Origin: Victivallis lenta
GTDB taxonomy: Bacteria; Verrucomicrobiota; Lentisphaeria; Victivallales; Victivallaceae
Direction of reading: 5' to 3'
Length of the DNA: 64,000 nucleotides
Assembly (NCBI RefSeq): GCF_009695545.1
Contig: NZ_VUNS01000014.1
Coordinates: 1 to 64,000, forward strand
Shown: positions 50,898-59,517 of the stretch, piece by piece
Numbering within the stretch: position 1 is the first letter of the stretch
Layout of the letters: each line of letters opens with the position of its first letter
The notes under the pieces: model-generated
Database searches by the model: none
What the model was told of the DNA's origin: nothing
Seen by the model: the letters and a program-made list of their open reading frames with translations, nothing else
Translations under genes and position numbers: made by a program

Positions 50898-51596
50898 ATG
50901 GAAATACGGAGACGTTCCGGCGGCAGGCTGTCGCCGGAAGAGGCGGAACGGCTGGAGATTTGCGAAACCGCCATCGATTCGGGGTTGAAAACCTTCTGGG
51001 AGGTCGGCATCGCGCTTGCCGAAGTCCGGGATAAACGGCTGTGGTACGGTTCGTACGCAAGCTTTACCGAATATCTGGACAAAAGGTGGCACCTGCGCCG
51101 TTCGTACGCGGGCAGCCTGATACTGGCCGCGGACATCCGCATGGAACTGGCCGACCGGGTCGAGGAGCGCAGGGAGAAGCTGCGTGCCGCCCGTTCTGTC
51201 GAAGCCTCCGTGACGGCCGGAGAGGACGACCCTCCGCCGTTTGACCTGCCGGATTCGGTTGAGAGCGCCTGCGCGCTCGGCAAACTGAATACCGACGACA
51301 GGGTTCGGGTGCTGGAAGAGCTGAAATCCCGGGAGCTGCCCGCCAGCAAAGCCAACATCCGGCAGGTCGCGGACCAGATTCTGCCCTCGCCGCCGAAGGT
51401 CCGGAAGCTCTCCTACGGCATGATCCGCAGCGGCATCGATGCGATCGTGCGGCAGGCGGAATTCTTCGACGCGCTCAGCCCGGACCGGATCGGAGAGTTG
51501 TTCCAGTCGCCCGGCCAGCGGGAGCTGGCCGTTGAAGCATTGAAAAAAATGGCCGATATTCTGGAAAAGCATCCCGCTTGCGGAGAGGGCGCATAG
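50898..51596 (+). CDS. Uncharacterised protein with a KorB/DUF3102-like helical region
   Basis: A 232-residue soluble protein that I cannot assign. Residues about 18-85 (ETAIDSGLKTFWEVGIALAEVRDKRLWYGSYASFTEYLDKRWHL) resemble the helical segment found in several plasmid- and phage-linked DNA-binding proteins (DUF3102-type), in which a short sequence like RRSYAGSLILAA forms a helix-turn-helix. The middle is charged and Pro-rich; the C-terminal 60 residues are helical. It has its own promoter and terminator, so it is a single-gene unit. It could be a DNA-binding protein from a mobile element. No partner genes are nearby. Confidence 0.6.
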   Translation: MEIRRRSGGRLSPEEAERLEICETAIDSGLKTFWEVGIALAEVRDKRLWYGSYASFTEYLDKRWHLRRSYAGSLILAADIRMELADRVEERREKLRAARSVEASVTAGEDDPPPFDLPDSVESACALGKLNTDDRVRVLEELKSRELPASKANIRQVADQILPSPPKVRKLSYGMIRSGIDAIVRQAEFFDALSPDRIGELFQSPGQRELAVEALKKMADILEKHPACGEGA

Positions 51597-51649
51597 GCGG
51601 AAAGTCTCTGACGGAAGTGACGGAGACGGCCGGTCGCGGCATGGCGCGG

Positions 51650-51677
51650 CTCCCCCGGCGGTTCCGCGCCGGGGGAG
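51650..51677. terminator. Strong bidirectional hairpin between convergent genes
   Basis: An 11-bp perfect stem CTCCCCCGGCG (51650-51660) / CGCCGGGGGAG (51667-51677) with a 6-base loop, followed by TTT on the plus strand. It separates the 50898 gene from the convergent GH5 gene. Confidence 0.6.
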
Positions 51678-51696
51678 TTTCGTGCTGGACAGGAGA

Positions 51697-53202
51697 TTAT
51701 TTTACGATGATGTTCCGCTTGAAGTATTTGCGCAATACTTTCTGCCGTGGAGTCGTTTTTGCCGGCCTCATATTGCCGATCCGGTCGCCCTCCATTTCGA
51801 CATTCCAGACCGGGGATTCGCGAAAGGAGTGGTAAGTCCAGTCCCAGCCCAGCTCTTCGAATGTTTCGATGCAGTCCTCGAGATACTTTTCCGCGCCCGG
51901 TGCCCAGGCGATGGCCGAGAATTCCCCGACATAGATTTTACAGTCGTGCCGCTTCTGGAAATCGATCACCGGTTCCAGTTCCCTGCGAATCCGTGCCCTG
52001 TTCCACTGTGCGTCCTCGATTATTCCCGGGTAGGCTGCAGCAGTCCCGGAGCCGGAAAGCCGCTGGTGGGTGTAGCTGAGCGGCATGTACATATGCACCT
52101 TGTAGATGATGTTGTGCATCCGGAGCGGGGAAAGGTAAGCGAAGGTCTCCGGCCGGTCGGAACGGTTTGACTCCACCATGATCGGCGTATCGGGATCGAT
52201 TTCCCGGATCGCTTCAGCCGCCCGCCGCTGCAGATTCCAATAATCATAATCCGGCAGTGCCGGCAGCGACTGCACCGGTTCATTGATCAGGTTGTAGGCG
52301 TAGAGCTGGCTGTGCCCCTTGAATCGCGTGGAAATCCGTTTCCATACCTCGATGAAATGGTCGCCGTACTTTTTTTCGTTGAACATGCGCATATTGTCGG
52401 GGGTATTGCGGCCGCCCGGAGGACAATGAAGGTCGATCACAAACCGGATGCCGAACTCTCTGCCCCAATCCATCGCCTGTTCGAGGTTGTCTAGCTTGCC
52501 GGCCAGCCATCCGTCCCACTCTTCAAGGTCGAGTTCCGTGCCGACGGCACCCCAGTTGCGGCTCATCTGGGCCCGGACCAGATTGACGTTCCACTCATGC
52601 AGCGTTTTCAAATCCTCATAGGTGATTTTGTGCGGCGACATGACGCCGCGCAGGCGCGGGAGGGAAGCGATTTTTTCCGGATACTTCACTTTCCACTCCC
52701 GGTTGATCCGGTCGTCCGGTGAAAAAAGCGTACCGATCCGCAGGGAGGCAAGGTCGAATTCCACCTTGCCGTAACTGTGTTGAAGCCCCATCGACAAGGT
52801 TCCGGCCGTCACCGTCTCCGGGAATTTCACCGTAAATCCGGTCCAACGCCAGCCGTCGCTGTCTCCGTACATGCCGTTTCCGCCCGGCCAATAGGTTGTT
52901 CCGTTCGGAACAGCCTGGTATCTGAGCATGAATTTGATTCCGTTCCAGGGCTCCGGCGGTTTCGAGACACCGGTCCAGCGGCATTTGACCGCAAAGCTGA
53001 CCTCCTTGCCCCGGAACGGAGCCAGATCCAGCTCCCGTTCCAGCCAATTCTGCTCCATCTCTGCCCCGCTGGGGACTTCAACGGCAGCGAGATCGCCTTT
53101 CAGCCGGCAAAACTCTCCTTTCCGGAGCCAGCCGTCATCGGCCGGTACTGCATGAAGAAGCGCGCAGAAGAGGAGAAGAAAGGTGAAAAACAGTTTTCGC
53201 AT
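51697..53202 (-). CDS. Secreted glycoside hydrolase family 5 protein (cellulase type)
   Basis: A 501-residue exported enzyme: signal peptide (1-19, LLLFCALLHA), an N-terminal beta-sandwich (about 25-165), then a GH5 barrel with HEWNVNLVRAQM, FVIDLHCPPGG, AYNLINEPVQS (acid/base Glu, about residue 312) and KIYVGEFSAIAW (nucleophile Glu, about 425), and a final WTYHSFRE segment. GH5 enzymes act on beta-glucans, mannans or xylans. AGGAA precedes the ATG. It lies 17 bases after the pseudopilin gene on the same strand and is under the LacI-type operator at 54087, so it is probably repressed without its sugar. Confidence 0.87.
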   Translation of the reverse strand: MRKLFFTFLLLFCALLHAVPADDGWLRKGEFCRLKGDLAAVEVPSGAEMEQNWLERELDLAPFRGKEVSFAVKCRWTGVSKPPEPWNGIKFMLRYQAVPNGTTYWPGGNGMYGDSDGWRWTGFTVKFPETVTAGTLSMGLQHSYGKVEFDLASLRIGTLFSPDDRINREWKVKYPEKIASLPRLRGVMSPHKITYEDLKTLHEWNVNLVRAQMSRNWGAVGTELDLEEWDGWLAGKLDNLEQAMDWGREFGIRFVIDLHCPPGGRNTPDNMRMFNEKKYGDHFIEVWKRISTRFKGHSQLYAYNLINEPVQSLPALPDYDYWNLQRRAAEAIREIDPDTPIMVESNRSDRPETFAYLSPLRMHNIIYKVHMYMPLSYTHQRLSGSGTAAAYPGIIEDAQWNRARIRRELEPVIDFQKRHDCKIYVGEFSAIAWAPGAEKYLEDCIETFEELGWDWTYHSFRESPVWNVEMEGDRIGNMRPAKTTPRQKVLRKYFKRNIIVK

Positions 53203-53219
53203 ATTGAAGAGTTCCTGTA

Positions 53220-54053
53220 TTACATGACCGGATTCAAGCTGCCCCAGAATCGGGTGATCTGAATATCTCCGCCTCCCGGAATCGCGGCGCCCCGCATGAA
53301 AACGACATGACCGTCGGCGAATCCCACGTTGGCGCCGCTGCCGTGGCGGAAGACGTCTGAAGGCAGGGGAAAATCGTTATTCCCCTTCCGGCCGACGAAT
53401 TCTCCCCGCATTTCGATCATCGGGCTTTCATTGATCGCGTTTTCACCCCGATTCATATCCGCCACTGCGAAAAGTTGACTGGGTGTCTGGATTTTCGATA
53501 CGTTTTTCCGCTGAGAATAACCGATTCGCTTGACGGGGTCATAGGTTGCGTTGATTCCGTAATGCTGCCCGCCTCCGGCCCCGGACTCCCCGTGTTTCAG
53601 GCTGGGCGCAGCCGGGCAGGCGAATGGTGCATAAGGCTTCCCCGGTACATTTTTCGCCGACTGCCAGGCTCCCCACGGTTCGGCGGTCGTACCGGAACCG
53701 CCGGCATAGAGCAGATCCTGCCAGAAGATCTTGCCGCCGGCATGGGCGGGCGGTATCGCGCCGTTGTGACTGTCGGTGTACATCGTCATGGAGAGCATGA
53801 TCTGTTTGATATTGTTGCCGCAACTGCTTGTACGGGCCTTTTCCCGCGCCTGATTGAGCGCGGGCAGCAGCATTCCGGCCAGGATCGCGATGATCGCAAT
53901 CACTACCAGCAATTCAATCAATGTGAAACAGCGGACTGCCGCCGATGTGCAGTTCACCCGGTTTCTTCCGGCCGGGCGCGGCATGGCGCGGTTCCCGGAC
54001 AAACCGGAATCGACGGCGGCCTGATCGGCGTAGGGGCATTGCTTTTTTCTCAT
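53220..54053 (-). CDS. Prepilin-type N-terminal cleavage/methylation domain protein (pseudopilin, H-X9-DG type)
   Basis: A 277-residue pseudopilin with a longer basic leader (about 43 residues), then [25 protein letters not shown] with cleavage before Phe and Glu at +5, a helix with [21 protein letters not shown], and a C-terminal domain ending in [14 protein letters not shown], an exact His-X9-Asp-Gly motif. It has a strong AGGAGG site. It heads a two-gene operon with the secreted GH5 enzyme, directly downstream of the LacI-type operator and a second palindrome. Function at the cell surface in glycan use is inference from repeated pairing with glycosidases. Confidence 0.88.
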   Translation of the reverse strand: MRKKQCPYADQAAVDSGLSGNRAMPRPAGRNRVNCTSAAVRCFTLIELLVVIAIIAILAGMLLPALNQAREKARTSSCGNNIKQIMLSMTMYTDSHNGAIPPAHAGGKIFWQDLLYAGGSGTTAEPWGAWQSAKNVPGKPYAPFACPAAPSLKHGESGAGGGQHYGINATYDPVKRIGYSQRKNVSKIQTPSQLFAVADMNRGENAINESPMIEMRGEFVGRKGNNDFPLPSDVFRHGSGANVGFADGHVVFMRGAAIPGGGDIQITRFWGSLNPVM

Positions 54054-54086
54054 GATAATCCTCCTTTTGACATTTCGGGAAATTGG

Positions 54087-54100
54087 TTAACTAGTTTAGA
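54087..54100. promoter_or_regulatory. LacI-type operator upstream of the pseudopilin-GH5 operon
   Basis: TTAACTAGTTTAGA, whose reverse complement matches 13 of 14 bases of the site at 55163-55176 before the adjacent lacI gene. The core AACTAGTT is self-complementary. It lies 34 bases before the pseudopilin start. Confidence 0.7.
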
Positions 54101-54115
54101 TTGTCGGGTCGACAA
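54101..54115. promoter_or_regulatory. Second palindrome beside the LacI-type operator
   Basis: TTGTCG-GGT-CGACAA is a perfect 6-base inverted repeat abutting the 54087-54100 operator on its upstream side. It may be a second regulator site; no other copy was noticed in the window. Confidence 0.45.
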
Positions 54116-54139
54116 ATGAAAATCTCTTTGTTGCCGTAT

Positions 54140-55150
54140 TCATGCCGGTGTGGATTGAGCGGGAACGGTTTTCCCCTGCAGTTCAAGAGAAGCGGGGGGC
54201 TGTTTTTTCTTCAGCCATTCGAGGAGCAGCCGGACCGAAGTCCGCCCCTGATCGGCCGGCAGGTATTCGAACGAGGTAATGGGCGGAGTGAAGTCCGCTG
54301 CCGTGGCAGAGCCGTTGATGCCTGCAACCGCAAAATCATCCGGTATGCGGAATCCGTTTCGCAACAACATTTTCGATGCACAGACCGCCAGATAGTCGCT
54401 GACACAGACCAGTGCGGAACCGGGTCGCAGTTTGCCGGTGTCGAGCAGTTTCTGAGTGATTTCCGCAGCGTGGGTTCCCCCGTAGGTGGTGCGGTAGACT
54501 CGATCTTCCGGGAATTGGAGTCCGGCCTCGGCCATTGCTGTGCGCATTCCGCGTTCGCGCTCTTCGCCGGGGAATCCGCTCCTGTTGACGAGGAAGAAGT
54601 GGAACTCCCTGAAACCATGACGGATAAGGTTTTCGGTTATCGTATGACCCGCGGTGAAGTTGTTGGCGTTGACCACCGGAATTCCCAGCCGGGGGGAGAC
54701 TCCTATGCCGATGACCGGCCAATTTTCGGAGATGATGCGTTCCAGGCTGGCGGCAGGCAGCTCCAGGCCGTAATAAATGACGCCGTCCACCTCGTGGGTG
54801 AGCAGCCAGTCGAAGATGATTGACTCCGACTGGTCCGGCCGGAAAACTTTGATGGTGGTCCGGAATCCCGCCTGATCCGCGTCATCGACGAGCCCGCCGA
54901 GAAGCTGGGCCGTCGCGCCGTCTTCAACCCGCTCGAGCAGGATTCCGATGTTCTTCGCCAGGCGGCTGTTGAGCCGCTGCGCGTGAATGTTCGGGCGGTA
55001 ATCGACCTTCCGGCAGAATTTCAGGATTCGTTTCTCCTGCTCTTCGCTGATGCCCACCTGGCGCGCCTTGCCGGAGAGCGTCAGCGACACTGTCGTTTTG
55101 CTGACCCCGAGTTCCTGTGAAATTTTTGCCAGAGAATAGTGCGGATGCAT
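54140..55150 (-). CDS. LacI family transcriptional regulator
   Basis: A 336-residue LacI/GalR regulator: N-terminal helix-turn-helix (SLAKISQELGVSKTTVSLTLSGKARQVGIS, residues about 5-35), hinge and a periplasmic-binding-like core (about 60-320) with NIGILLERVEDG, DGVIYYGLELP, GIPVVNANNFTAGHTITENLIRHG and a final VAGINGSATAADFTPPITSFEY. AAGGAAAA precedes the ATG. Near-identical operator sites sit at its own promoter and upstream of the adjacent pseudopilin-GH5 operon, so it should repress both and respond to a sugar released by the GH5 enzyme. Confidence 0.92.
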   Translation of the reverse strand: MHPHYSLAKISQELGVSKTTVSLTLSGKARQVGISEEQEKRILKFCRKVDYRPNIHAQRLNSRLAKNIGILLERVEDGATAQLLGGLVDDADQAGFRTTIKVFRPDQSESIIFDWLLTHEVDGVIYYGLELPAASLERIISENWPVIGIGVSPRLGIPVVNANNFTAGHTITENLIRHGFREFHFFLVNRSGFPGEERERGMRTAMAEAGLQFPEDRVYRTTYGGTHAAEITQKLLDTGKLRPGSALVCVSDYLAVCASKMLLRNGFRIPDDFAVAGINGSATAADFTPPITSFEYLPADQGRTSVRLLLEWLKKKQPPASLELQGKTVPAQSTPA

Positions 55151-55162
55151 TGGTTTTCCTTA

Positions 55163-55176
55163 TCTAAACTAGTTAT
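55163..55176. promoter_or_regulatory. LacI autoregulatory operator
   Basis: TCTAAACTAGTTAT overlaps the predicted start of lacI transcription, immediately downstream of its -10 box. It is the inverted counterpart of the site at 54087-54100. Confidence 0.7.
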
Positions 55177-55205
55177 ATTATACCATATCCGACCGTCAAT
55201 GTCAA
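55177..55205 (-). promoter_or_regulatory. Full-consensus sigma-70 promoter of the lacI gene
   Basis: On the minus strand TTGACA (55200-55205), a 17-base spacer and TATAAT (55177-55182), both perfect. Such a strong promoter with an operator at +1 suits tight autorepression. Confidence 0.85.
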
Positions 55206-55462
55206 GAGGGCAGACAAGGGAAAAACGTTTTTTGTTTTCTGGGCCGGCTTGAATGTCCGGACAGATTTCATGGCCGGCCGATACGCCGGGGATATGCCGA
55301 CCGGGAGCACAAGGGGGATTCCGGTTCGGAACATCCGCTGCGAATCGGCGGCTGCGGCTGTCGATGCGGGGCGGATGAGCGGCCGGCGCGAGTCCGGCGA
55401 GGCTTTCACGGGAGTCGGTGATTGTGGGGACATGCGGCGGGCCGCCCGGAGTTGCGGTCGAT

Positions 55463-56221
55463 TCAGCAGAGCCGGGCCGGAACGTATCCGGGCGGCTCTG
55501 CGTCCGTGATCAGGCTGGAGAGCGCCGACAGCGGCCCGATGTCGAAGAGGCCGGATTTGCCGAACTTGTCCGCCGTCAGCAGCAGGTAGGAGTCGTCCGC
55601 GATTTCGAGCACGCGGCGCAGAAAGTACGAGTGGTTTTCATGGCGTGAGAAGAAGCCGGCCGGCGCCGCGCCGAGCGCCGACAGGAACGCTTTGCCTATC
55701 TTCAGCCGGTCGAGGTCCGCGAGCGTCGCCGCCCCGAGAAACGCATTCAGCTGCACGTCGTAGTTGCCGCCGAGCGCGACGAGGAAGTAGCCGGTCGGGA
55801 ACAGCGGGAACTCCCGGATCACCAGCAGCGAGTTCGTGATGACGGTCAGGTTCGAAAAGCTCGCCGCCTGCAGCTCCTTCGCCAGATAATAGACCGTGGT
55901 CGAGGAGTCGAGAAAGATGATGTCCCCGTCCTCGATGCGCCCGACCGCTTTTTTTGCCACGGCGATTTTCGCCTCCCGGTTCCGGTCGATCCGGTCCTGA
56001 TAGCGCGAATAGACTGCGTGTTCGGCGTTCTGCGCCTCCGCTTCCGGGAGCGCGGTCACGCCGCCGCGCACACGCCGAAGCTTGCCCTCGCCGACCAGCG
56101 ATGCGATGTCGCGGTGGATCGTCGCGTGCGAGACCTTGAACGCCTCTTTCAGCTCCGCGATGGTACAGCTGCCGCGCTCTCTGATATAATTTGAGAGCTG
56201 TATGGAACGTAGATTCGTCAT
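55463..56221 (-). CDS. DeoR family transcriptional regulator
   Basis: A 252-residue DeoR/GlpR-type regulator. The N-terminal helix-turn-helix spans residues about 3-60 (SNYIRERGSCTIAELKEAFKVSHATIHRDIASL, then GKLRRVRGGV). The sensor domain (about 75-235) has the family signature DGDIIFLDSSTTVYYLAKEL and LTVITNSLLV, and ends with LLTADKFGKSGLFDIGPLSALSSLITD. DeoR proteins bind phosphorylated sugars and repress sugar operons. It is divergent from the kinase operon, with a phased half-site array between them. The start at 56221 is chosen by homology; the frame is open 18 codons further. Confidence 0.9.
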   Translation of the reverse strand: MTNLRSIQLSNYIRERGSCTIAELKEAFKVSHATIHRDIASLVGEGKLRRVRGGVTALPEAEAQNAEHAVYSRYQDRIDRNREAKIAVAKKAVGRIEDGDIIFLDSSTTVYYLAKELQAASFSNLTVITNSLLVIREFPLFPTGYFLVALGGNYDVQLNAFLGAATLADLDRLKIGKAFLSALGAAPAGFFSRHENHSYFLRRVLEIADDSYLLLTADKFGKSGLFDIGPLSALSSLITDAEPPGYVPARLC

Positions 56222-56269
56222 GATGCGGTTACTATACCGCTGCCTTTCTGAAAAAGCAAATGATATTTG

Positions 56270-56318
56270 TATCAAATCGTATCATATTGTTTCAAAAATA
56301 TATCAATATTTATCATTT
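56270..56318. promoter_or_regulatory. Five helically phased half-sites, candidate DeoR operator
   Basis: TATCAAAT-like octamers start at 56270, 56280, 56290 (TTTCAAAA), 56301 and 56311, with spacings of 10, 10, 11 and 10 bp. All lie on one face of the helix directly upstream of the -35 box at 56325. Tandem repeats spaced by one turn are typical for DeoR-family regulators such as AgaR. Confidence 0.65.
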
Positions 56319-56324
56319 CAACTC

Positions 56325-56353
56325 TTGACAAAGGAGACGCGGCTGGCTATATT
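56325..56353 (+). promoter_or_regulatory. Sigma-70 promoter of the sugar kinase operon
   Basis: A perfect TTGACA (56325-56330), 17-base spacer and TATATT (56348-56353), 41 bases before the first gene. Confidence 0.8.
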
Positions 56354-56393
56354 GAACATTGAAATTCCAGTAAACACGGGAGGATGAACCGCC

Positions 56394-57296
56394 ATGAACA
56401 CCCCTGAATTTGTCGCGCTGGGCTATTGCAGCAACGACCATCTGTGCCGGATTCCGGAGATTCCGGGCGACGGCAAAATCGAGATGACCGAATACCGGAT
56501 TCAGGGCGGAGGTCCGGCCGGGGATGCCGCGGTCGGCGCGGCGCGGCTCGGGCTCTCCGCCGCCTTCGTCACGAGCGTCGGCGACGATATGGACGGACGG
56601 CTGATTCTCGCGGATTTCGCGGCAGAAAAGGTAGACACCTCCGCCATCCGGGTCCGCAGGGGCGGCCGCAGCCCGGTCGCCTGCTGCTGGATCACGCCGG
56701 ACGGCAGACGCAGCGTCGCCTGGACCAAAAACAACCTTGAGCTCCTGAAAAGCGATGAGATTCCGCTTGAGATGATCCGCCGTGCGAAAATACTGCACCT
56801 CGATGGACACCACCCGGACGCGGCCGTCGAGGCGGCGCGCGCGGCGAAAGCGGCGGGCGTGCTCGTGAATCTCGACGCCGGGACCTTCACGCCGCGCATC
56901 GGCGAGCTGCTGGAGCTGGCCGACATCCTGATCGCCTCCGAATTCTTTGCGCGCAAATGGAGCGGCGAAAGCGAACTGGAAAAAGCGCTCGCCGGACTGA
57001 AAACGCTCGGGGCGAGGGTGACCGGCGTGACGGCCGGCAGCGCGGGTTCGATGCTGATCGCGGAGGACGGAACGATCCTCCGCTGTCCCGCCTTCCGCGA
57101 TTTGCCGGTGGTCGATTCGACCGGGGCGGGGGATGCATACCACTGCGGCTTCGGGGTCCGGTATCTCGAAACCGGCGACCTGCGCGAATGCATGCGTTTC
57201 GCGTCGGCGTTCGCCGGGCTGAAATGCGGAAAGCTCGGTGCGCGGGCCGGACTCCCGACCCGCAAAGAGGTTGATGAGTTTCTCAGGAATCATTGA
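56394..57296 (+). CDS. PfkB family carbohydrate kinase
   Basis: A 300-residue ribokinase/PfkB-fold kinase: start VALGYCSNDHLCRIP, the sugar-binding GGGPAGDAAVGAARLG (about residues 38-53), GDDMDGRLI, and the C-terminal signature DSTGAGDAYHCGF (catalytic Asp in GAGD, about 246-249). It phosphorylates a sugar or sugar acid with ATP; in the inositol pathway IolC is of this type (2-deoxy-5-keto-gluconate kinase). Here an IolB-like gene and a class II aldolase are in the same operon, which suits such a role, but IolC is usually longer. It is the first gene after the DeoR-controlled promoter. Confidence 0.87.
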   Translation: MNTPEFVALGYCSNDHLCRIPEIPGDGKIEMTEYRIQGGGPAGDAAVGAARLGLSAAFVTSVGDDMDGRLILADFAAEKVDTSAIRVRRGGRSPVACCWITPDGRRSVAWTKNNLELLKSDEIPLEMIRRAKILHLDGHHPDAAVEAARAAKAAGVLVNLDAGTFTPRIGELLELADILIASEFFARKWSGESELEKALAGLKTLGARVTGVTAGSAGSMLIAEDGTILRCPAFRDLPVVDSTGAGDAYHCGFGVRYLETGDLRECMRFASAFAGLKCGKLGARAGLPTRKEVDEFLRNH

Positions 57297-57323
57297 GTTT
57301 CGGAAAAGGCAGGAAAACAGAAA

Positions 57324-58697
57324 ATGGCAAAACAGTTCAAGATCGGCTATCTCCCCCTGACCAAGGCAAACTGGACCAACGAAACGCTCGAGGCGGCCCG
57401 CCGGGAGGCGAGGGCGTATCTGCAGAGTCTCCCCGGCGTCGAAGTCGTCGGCGGGGACCGCATGATTGACTTTGAGGAAAAAGCGGTCCGGGAGCTCGGC
57501 TTTTTCGAGCAGGAGCGGCCCGACCTCATCGTGGCGCACTTCATGACCTTTTCGCTCGGCGTGATCGTGCCGATGTTCGCGCAGCGGCTGAAGGTTCCGG
57601 TCGTCCTCTGGTCGATGAAGGAGCCGGACCCGAAGGGCGGCCGGTTGCAGAACAACTCATTTTGCGCGGCGAATATGAATTCCCACTTTCTGTACCGCAT
57701 GCATGTGCCTTATTTTCACGTTCATGCGGAGGTCGGCTCCGAACCCGCGAAGCAGGGACTCGAAAAGGCGATCCGCGTGACGAAGACCGTCAATACGCTC
57801 GGCCGGATGCGCATCGGCGTGATCGGCGGGCGCGTCCCCGGCTTCTTCACTTCGAGCTGCGACGAGATGCTGCTGCGCACGAAGATCGGCCCGGAGGTCA
57901 AGTTCATCACCGAACACGAGGTCATCGAAACCGCGCGCAAGCTGAAGCCGGAGGAGCTCGACTCCGCCATGAAAACCATCCTTTCGGATGCGACGGTCCA
58001 TCCGACCGACGGCCCGAGCGACGAACAGCTCCGCAAATCCGCCGCGCTCTTCGCCGCCGTCGGCAAGATGAAGGAGAAGTTCCTCGTCGACACCTTCGCG
58101 ATGCGCTGCTGGCCGGAGTTCATCGCAGACGACCTCTACGGCATCGCGGTCTGCTCCACGATCGGCCACCTGACCAATCACGGCTTTCTGACCGCCTGCG
58201 AGGGCGACGCCTACGGCGCGGTCATGATGCGCATGGCGCAGGAACTGACCGGGGATCTGCCGTTCTTCTGCGACATGATCGTCATGGAGGGGGATTATGG
58301 CGTCGCCTGGCATTGCGGCGCGGCCCCGGGCAGACTCTGCCGGCCCGGCTGCCGGCCGCAGCTCTGCCGCAGCGCGACCGTCGAGGGCGGCGGCGTAAAA
58401 GGCGTCACCGGCGAATTTCCGCTGAAGCCGGGGCGCGTCACGCTGGCGCGCCTCGGGGAGAAGCGCGACGGCGACGGTTTCCGCATGCTGATCGCCACGG
58501 GCGACGCGCTTGATACGGAACTCTTCGTCCGCGGCAACCCGGTCAGAATCCGGTTCGATGCAGGGTGCGACAAACTCCGCGAAGTCGTCATCGGCCAGGG
58601 GTGGGAGCACCATTACGCGCTGAGTTACGGTGACATCGTTCCGGAACTGCTCGACATCTGCCGCATCCTCGATATCGAACCTGCGGTCGTTCAATAA
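57324..58697 (+). CDS. L-fucose/L-arabinose isomerase family-like protein
   Basis: A 457-residue cytoplasmic protein with the fold order of the fucose/arabinose isomerase family: N-terminal FKIGYLPLTKANWTNETLEAAR, a PDLIVAHFMTFSLGVIVPMFAQRLKVPVVLWS segment, MRIGVIGGRVPGFF, then WPEFIADDLYGIAVCSTIGHLTNHGFLTACEGDAYGAV, where the metal-binding Glu (CEGD) lies, and a C-terminal part with EGDYGVAWHCGAAP. These enzymes convert aldoses to ketoses. It differs from classic FucI and AraA, so the substrate is open. In the operon it could feed a ketose to the FGGY kinase. AGGAAAA precedes the ATG. Confidence 0.72.
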   Translation: MAKQFKIGYLPLTKANWTNETLEAARREARAYLQSLPGVEVVGGDRMIDFEEKAVRELGFFEQERPDLIVAHFMTFSLGVIVPMFAQRLKVPVVLWSMKEPDPKGGRLQNNSFCAANMNSHFLYRMHVPYFHVHAEVGSEPAKQGLEKAIRVTKTVNTLGRMRIGVIGGRVPGFFTSSCDEMLLRTKIGPEVKFITEHEVIETARKLKPEELDSAMKTILSDATVHPTDGPSDEQLRKSAALFAAVGKMKEKFLVDTFAMRCWPEFIADDLYGIAVCSTIGHLTNHGFLTACEGDAYGAVMMRMAQELTGDLPFFCDMIVMEGDYGVAWHCGAAPGRLCRPGCRPQLCRSATVEGGGVKGVTGEFPLKPGRVTLARLGEKRDGDGFRMLIATGDALDTELFVRGNPVRIRFDAGCDKLREVVIGQGWEHHYALSYGDIVPELLDICRILDIEPAVVQ

Positions 58698-58715
58698 GCG
58701 GAAAGGGAAACAGCC

Positions 58716-59516
58716 ATGAACAGCGAAAAACTTCTGATCCATCTCGAGCTGAAGCAGGGATACAACAAGGTGTTCGACCGCGGCGAACACAATATGGCGC
58801 TGACCGCGTTCGGCGTGATTCAGCTTGCGGCGGGGAGCTCTTACCGGGCTTCGACCGGGGAGTGCGAGGTTGCGCTCGTGCTGCTCGGCGGCAGGTGCGC
58901 GGTCCGCGGCGAAGCGTTCGACTTCGCGGAGGTCGGAGCCCGCAGGAACGTTTTCGACGGCAGGCCGCACACGGTCTACCTGCCGCGCCGCACCGCATAT
59001 GAGATCGCGGCGGTCACCGATGCGGATATCGCGTATAACGCCTCGCCGGCGACGCGCGATACGGCGAAACCGTGTGTGATCACGCCGGAGATGACCCGCG
59101 AACTCACGCTCGGGCGCGACAATTTCACGCGCAAGGCCACGATCATGATCGACGAGACCTTCGACTCCGAACACTTCTACATCGGCGAGGGGATGATTCC
59201 CTCCGGCAACTGGTCCGGCTACCCGCCGCACCGCCATGACGTCGACAATCCGCCGGAGGAGATCGATATGGAGGAGACCTACTTCTACCGCTTCAATCCC
59301 CCGCAGGGGTTCGGCATTCAGAAGGTCTATACGTCCGACGGCCGCATCGACGAAACTTACACCGTCAGAAACAACGACACCGTTGCGATCGCGGAAGGCT
59401 ATCATCCGCTCTGCGGCGCTCCCGGCTACGAGATGTACTACCTCTGGACGATGGCCGGGAGGGTCAACCGCGGACTGATCTCCGCGAAGGACCCGCAGCA
59501 CGGCTGGGTGAAGTAA
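58716..59516 (+). CDS. IolB-like 5-deoxy-glucuronate isomerase family protein
   Basis: A 266-residue bicupin of the KduI/IolB family, length as in IolB. The C-terminal cupin shows the metal site in YPPHRHDVDNPPEE (His-x-His-Asp, about residues 170-183), METYFYRFNPPQGFGIQKVY and EGYHPLCGAPGYEMYYLW (last His). IolB converts 5-deoxy-D-glucuronate to 2-deoxy-5-keto-D-gluconate in myo-inositol breakdown. With the PfkB kinase and class II aldolase it could form the lower inositol route, but IolG, IolE and IolD are not in the window. It ends one base before the FGGY kinase start. Confidence 0.8.
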   Translation: MNSEKLLIHLELKQGYNKVFDRGEHNMALTAFGVIQLAAGSSYRASTGECEVALVLLGGRCAVRGEAFDFAEVGARRNVFDGRPHTVYLPRRTAYEIAAVTDADIAYNASPATRDTAKPCVITPEMTRELTLGRDNFTRKATIMIDETFDSEHFYIGEGMIPSGNWSGYPPHRHDVDNPPEEIDMEETYFYRFNPPQGFGIQKVYTSDGRIDETYTVRNNDTVAIAEGYHPLCGAPGYEMYYLWTMAGRVNRGLISAKDPQHGWVK

Positions 59517-59517
59517 G

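Larger units (their letters stand above)
55151..55462. other. Gap between the lacI promoter and the deoR stop
   Basis: It contains the lacI operator and promoter (55163-55205). The rest, about 55210-55462, is ordinary GC-rich sequence with no supported gene, terminator or repeat. Confidence 0.5.
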
